Source: Caldithrix sp. (GTDB lineage: Bacteria; KSB1; UBA2214; DYKH01). Taken from it: a stretch of 28,104 nt of DNA. A model generated the notes under the pieces. That model searched no databases. It was not told where the DNA came from and saw only the letters and a list, made by a program, of their open reading frames with translations. Position numbers and translations under genes: made by a program. Of this stretch, positions 26,503 to 28,104 are shown one piece after another. Numbering within the stretch: position 1 is the first letter of the stretch; each line of letters opens with the position of its first letter. The stretch covers positions 1-28,104 of the forward strand of contig DYKH01000069.1 in NCBI GenBank assembly GCA_020722685.1, read 5' to 3'.

Positions 26503-27579
26503 ATGATACAAATCCGTTCTGATAATTGTGCCCTGGATTTTCTGTCCTTGGGCGCATTGGTGCATCGCTTGGATCCGGGAATTATTCCTTTTCGCAAAGC
26601 GCGATCTTTCGACGTGCATGTTTCCGGTGGGGAGTACAATGTTGCCGCCAATCTTTCCGAGTGCTTTGGCCTCAAAACTGGTATTGCGGCTGCCATGGTA
26701 AAATATGGCATCGGCGAACTGGTGCAGTCACGCGTGCGCGAGATGGGGGTGACCCCTTTTTATAAATGGTTCGAACACGATGGAGTGCGCGGCCCCAACA
26801 TCGCCACCGTTTACAGTGATCGCGGTCAGGGCGTGCGACCGCCGGTGGTTTTTTATAATCGTTCCAACGAGGCAGGCGCCTTGCTCAAACCGGGCGATTT
26901 CGATTGGAAGAAAATCTTCGCCGAAGGGGTCCGTTGGTTCCATTCGGGCGGCATTTTTGCCGCTTTGTCCGAAACCACATCTGAGCTGATCATCGAGGCA
27001 ATGGACGCGGCCAAGGCGGAAGGGACGATCAATTCATTCGATTTGAACTATCGCGCCAAGCTGTGGGCGCCGATCGGCGGATTGAAGCGTGCCCAAGAAG
27101 TGCTGCGCCGCATTGCTGGCAAGGTGGACGCCCTCATCGGCAATGAAGAGGATTTGCAAATGGGACTCGGTATCCCCGGACCGGAAGTGTCTGCCAAATC
27201 CAAGCTCGATCCGGACACCTTCTTCAAGATGATCGATTCCGTGGTCGAGGAATTCCCCAATATCAAAGTGGTCGCCACCACGCTGCGGCAAGTGCATTCC
27301 AGCAATCGCCACGATTGGTGCGCGGTGCTATGGCTCGACGGCGAGGGCTACGCCAGCCCGGTTTGTCAACTCGACGTGGTGGATCGTATCGGTGGTGGAG
27401 ATGGTTTTGCGGCGGGTCTCATTTATGGCTTACTTGCAGGGCGTTCTCCGGAGGAGTCGCTTCGACTCGGCTGGGCACATGGTGCACTGCTAACTACTTT
27501 TCCGGGCGACGTGACCATGGCTAAGCTTTCCGAGGTGGAGGCTTTTGCCAAGGGCGGATCGGCAAGGGTGCAAAGATAG
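26503..27579 (+). CDS. PfkB-family sugar kinase, 2-keto-3-deoxygluconate kinase-like
   Basis: Ribokinase-like kinase, most similar in plan to 2-dehydro-3-deoxygluconate kinases that make KDPG from pectin/uronate or Entner-Doudoroff intermediates. The 358 residues show the N-terminal substrate region SGGEYNVAANLSECFGLKTG, a mid-domain FDLNYRAKLW and the C-terminal PfkB signature DRIGGGDGFAAGL (catalytic Asp300). The signature has DRIGGGD where DTxGAGD is usual; DRIGGGD is common in the KDG-kinase branch. ATG 26503 has GAGGAG 9-10 bases upstream, ruling out the longer frame from 26299. It stands alone, without the aldolase (kdgA) that often accompanies it. Kinase activity is sure; the substrate is probable. 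Confidence 0.87.
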   Translation: MIQIRSDNCALDFLSLGALVHRLDPGIIPFRKARSFDVHVSGGEYNVAANLSECFGLKTGIAAAMVKYGIGELVQSRVREMGVTPFYKWFEHDGVRGPNIATVYSDRGQGVRPPVVFYNRSNEAGALLKPGDFDWKKIFAEGVRWFHSGGIFAALSETTSELIIEAMDAAKAEGTINSFDLNYRAKLWAPIGGLKRAQEVLRRIAGKVDALIGNEEDLQMGLGIPGPEVSAKSKLDPDTFFKMIDSVVEEFPNIKVVATTLRQVHSSNRHDWCAVLWLDGEGYASPVCQLDVVDRIGGGDGFAAGLIYGLLAGRSPEESLRLGWAHGALLTTFPGDVTMAKLSEVEAFAKGGSARVQR

Positions 27580-27756
27580 GGAGTTTGGCGAAAGGATACT
27601 ATCGGACACCTCTGGGGGGTCCAATGCTTATTTCTGACCGGTTTGAAGATTGACGGACCTTCGCTGCCGTTGAGGCCCTTCCTCCCTTTCGGTTCGGCAT
27701 ATCATGCAGCAAAGATTGGTCTCCAACGGAAAACTGTCAAGATGAAAGTGGTAGGA

Positions 27757-27975
27757 CTACGCGACTTGATAGATAAGCGGTCGATATCGGGGTATTGGTA
27801 TCGGCTTGCCTTCAGCGCGAGCGGTCTCGAGCCAAGCTTGTTTCGCCTTTAGAACTTCCTGCGCGGCTTTTTCCGGTGTGGTTCCAAAAGCAGAACAATG
27901 AGTCAAATCAGGAATATCGGCAATGTAGCCCCCGTCCTCTTCGCTACGAAACACGTTAATTTGATAATCCTTCAC
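27757..27975 (-). CDS. HicB-family antitoxin-like protein
   Basis: Small protein of the HicB fold, usually the antitoxin that neutralises the HicA mRNA interferase. From GTG 27975 the 72 residues read VKDYQINVFRSEEDGGYIAD, then IPDLTHCSAFGTTPEKAAQE and KAKQAWLETARAEGKPIPIPRYRP, matching the family over its full length. The GTG has AGAGGTCGGGA upstream. A longer ATG start at 28017 adds 14 residues not seen in the family, though it overlaps (TAATG) the end of a frame running in from the window edge. That edge frame (28 codons) does not look like HicA. No HicA is adjacent on the downstream side, so this may be a solitary HicB or its partner may lie beyond the edge. Confidence 0.82.
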   Translation of the reverse strand: MKDYQINVFRSEEDGGYIADIPDLTHCSAFGTTPEKAAQEVLKAKQAWLETARAEGKPIPIPRYRPLIYQVA

Positions 27976-28104
27976 TTCCCGACCTCTATTTAAAGACTGA
28001 GTTTTAAATCCGTTCATTATCGAAAATATCGCTTCAACATAATTTTATCGGCTCTTCCGGAAAATGCGTACCTGCTATTCACTTTCTCTCGGTGTCCGAG
28101 TAGC

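Overview
The window looks like a chromosomal, origin-proximal segment of a Gram-negative (two-membrane) bacterium of moderate GC content. The two-membrane inference rests on a patatin-POTRA-Omp85 protein, an outer-membrane beta-barrel ORF ending in Phe, and a lipoprotein. Nothing fixes the lineage from sequence alone; a poorly cultured FCB-like or KSB1/Calditrichota-like phylum is a guess. There is no phage, IS, CRISPR array, rRNA or tRNA that I can see.

Layout. (1) 148-1214, minus strand: the rpmH-rnpA-yidD block. rpmH is a 47-codon gene that is easy to miss. A palindrome lies over its -10. (2) 1215-1983: candidate oriC with four same-orientation DnaA boxes, followed by dnaA (+). (3) 3492-6378, plus strand: glmM-type mutase, an N-terminally extended deoC, and a thioredoxin-fold lipoprotein, ending at a strong bidirectional terminator shared with convergent nagB. 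(4) 6422-12106: nagB (-), a two-domain glycosyltransferase (+), and a bioY-NagK-like kinase-anmK operon (-), so several amino-sugar/cell-wall recycling genes lie close together. (5) 12472-17162: a patatin/three-POTRA/barrel protein (+), a FecR-domain protein (-) and an unrecognised helical protein (-). (6) 17288-23241, minus strand: the replication operon dnaN-dciA-gyrB-gyrA, with no recF. (7) 23697-28104: a RudS/TudS-type desulfidase (+), a repeat-bearing non-coding stretch, a frameshifted outer-membrane barrel gene (-), a KDG-kinase-like PfkB sugar kinase (+) and a HicB-like antitoxin (-).

The main architectural oddity is that dnaA and dnaN are about 20 kb apart and face each other. A second AT-rich region with a perfect DnaA box lies upstream of dnaN. 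One inversion with breakpoints after dnaA and before dnaN would produce this arrangement from the usual rpmH<- | dnaA-> dnaN-> (recF) -> dciA -> gyrB -> gyrA order. Several small dispersed repeats (REP-like hairpins, a perfect 17-bp inverted repeat, a ~140-bp two-copy element) sit only in intergenic gaps. I found no convincing wholly new multi-gene system. The most promising leads are the split/bipartite origin, the encapsulation-peptide-like extension of DeoC, the acidic tail on the sliding clamp, and the unknown 381-aa protein.
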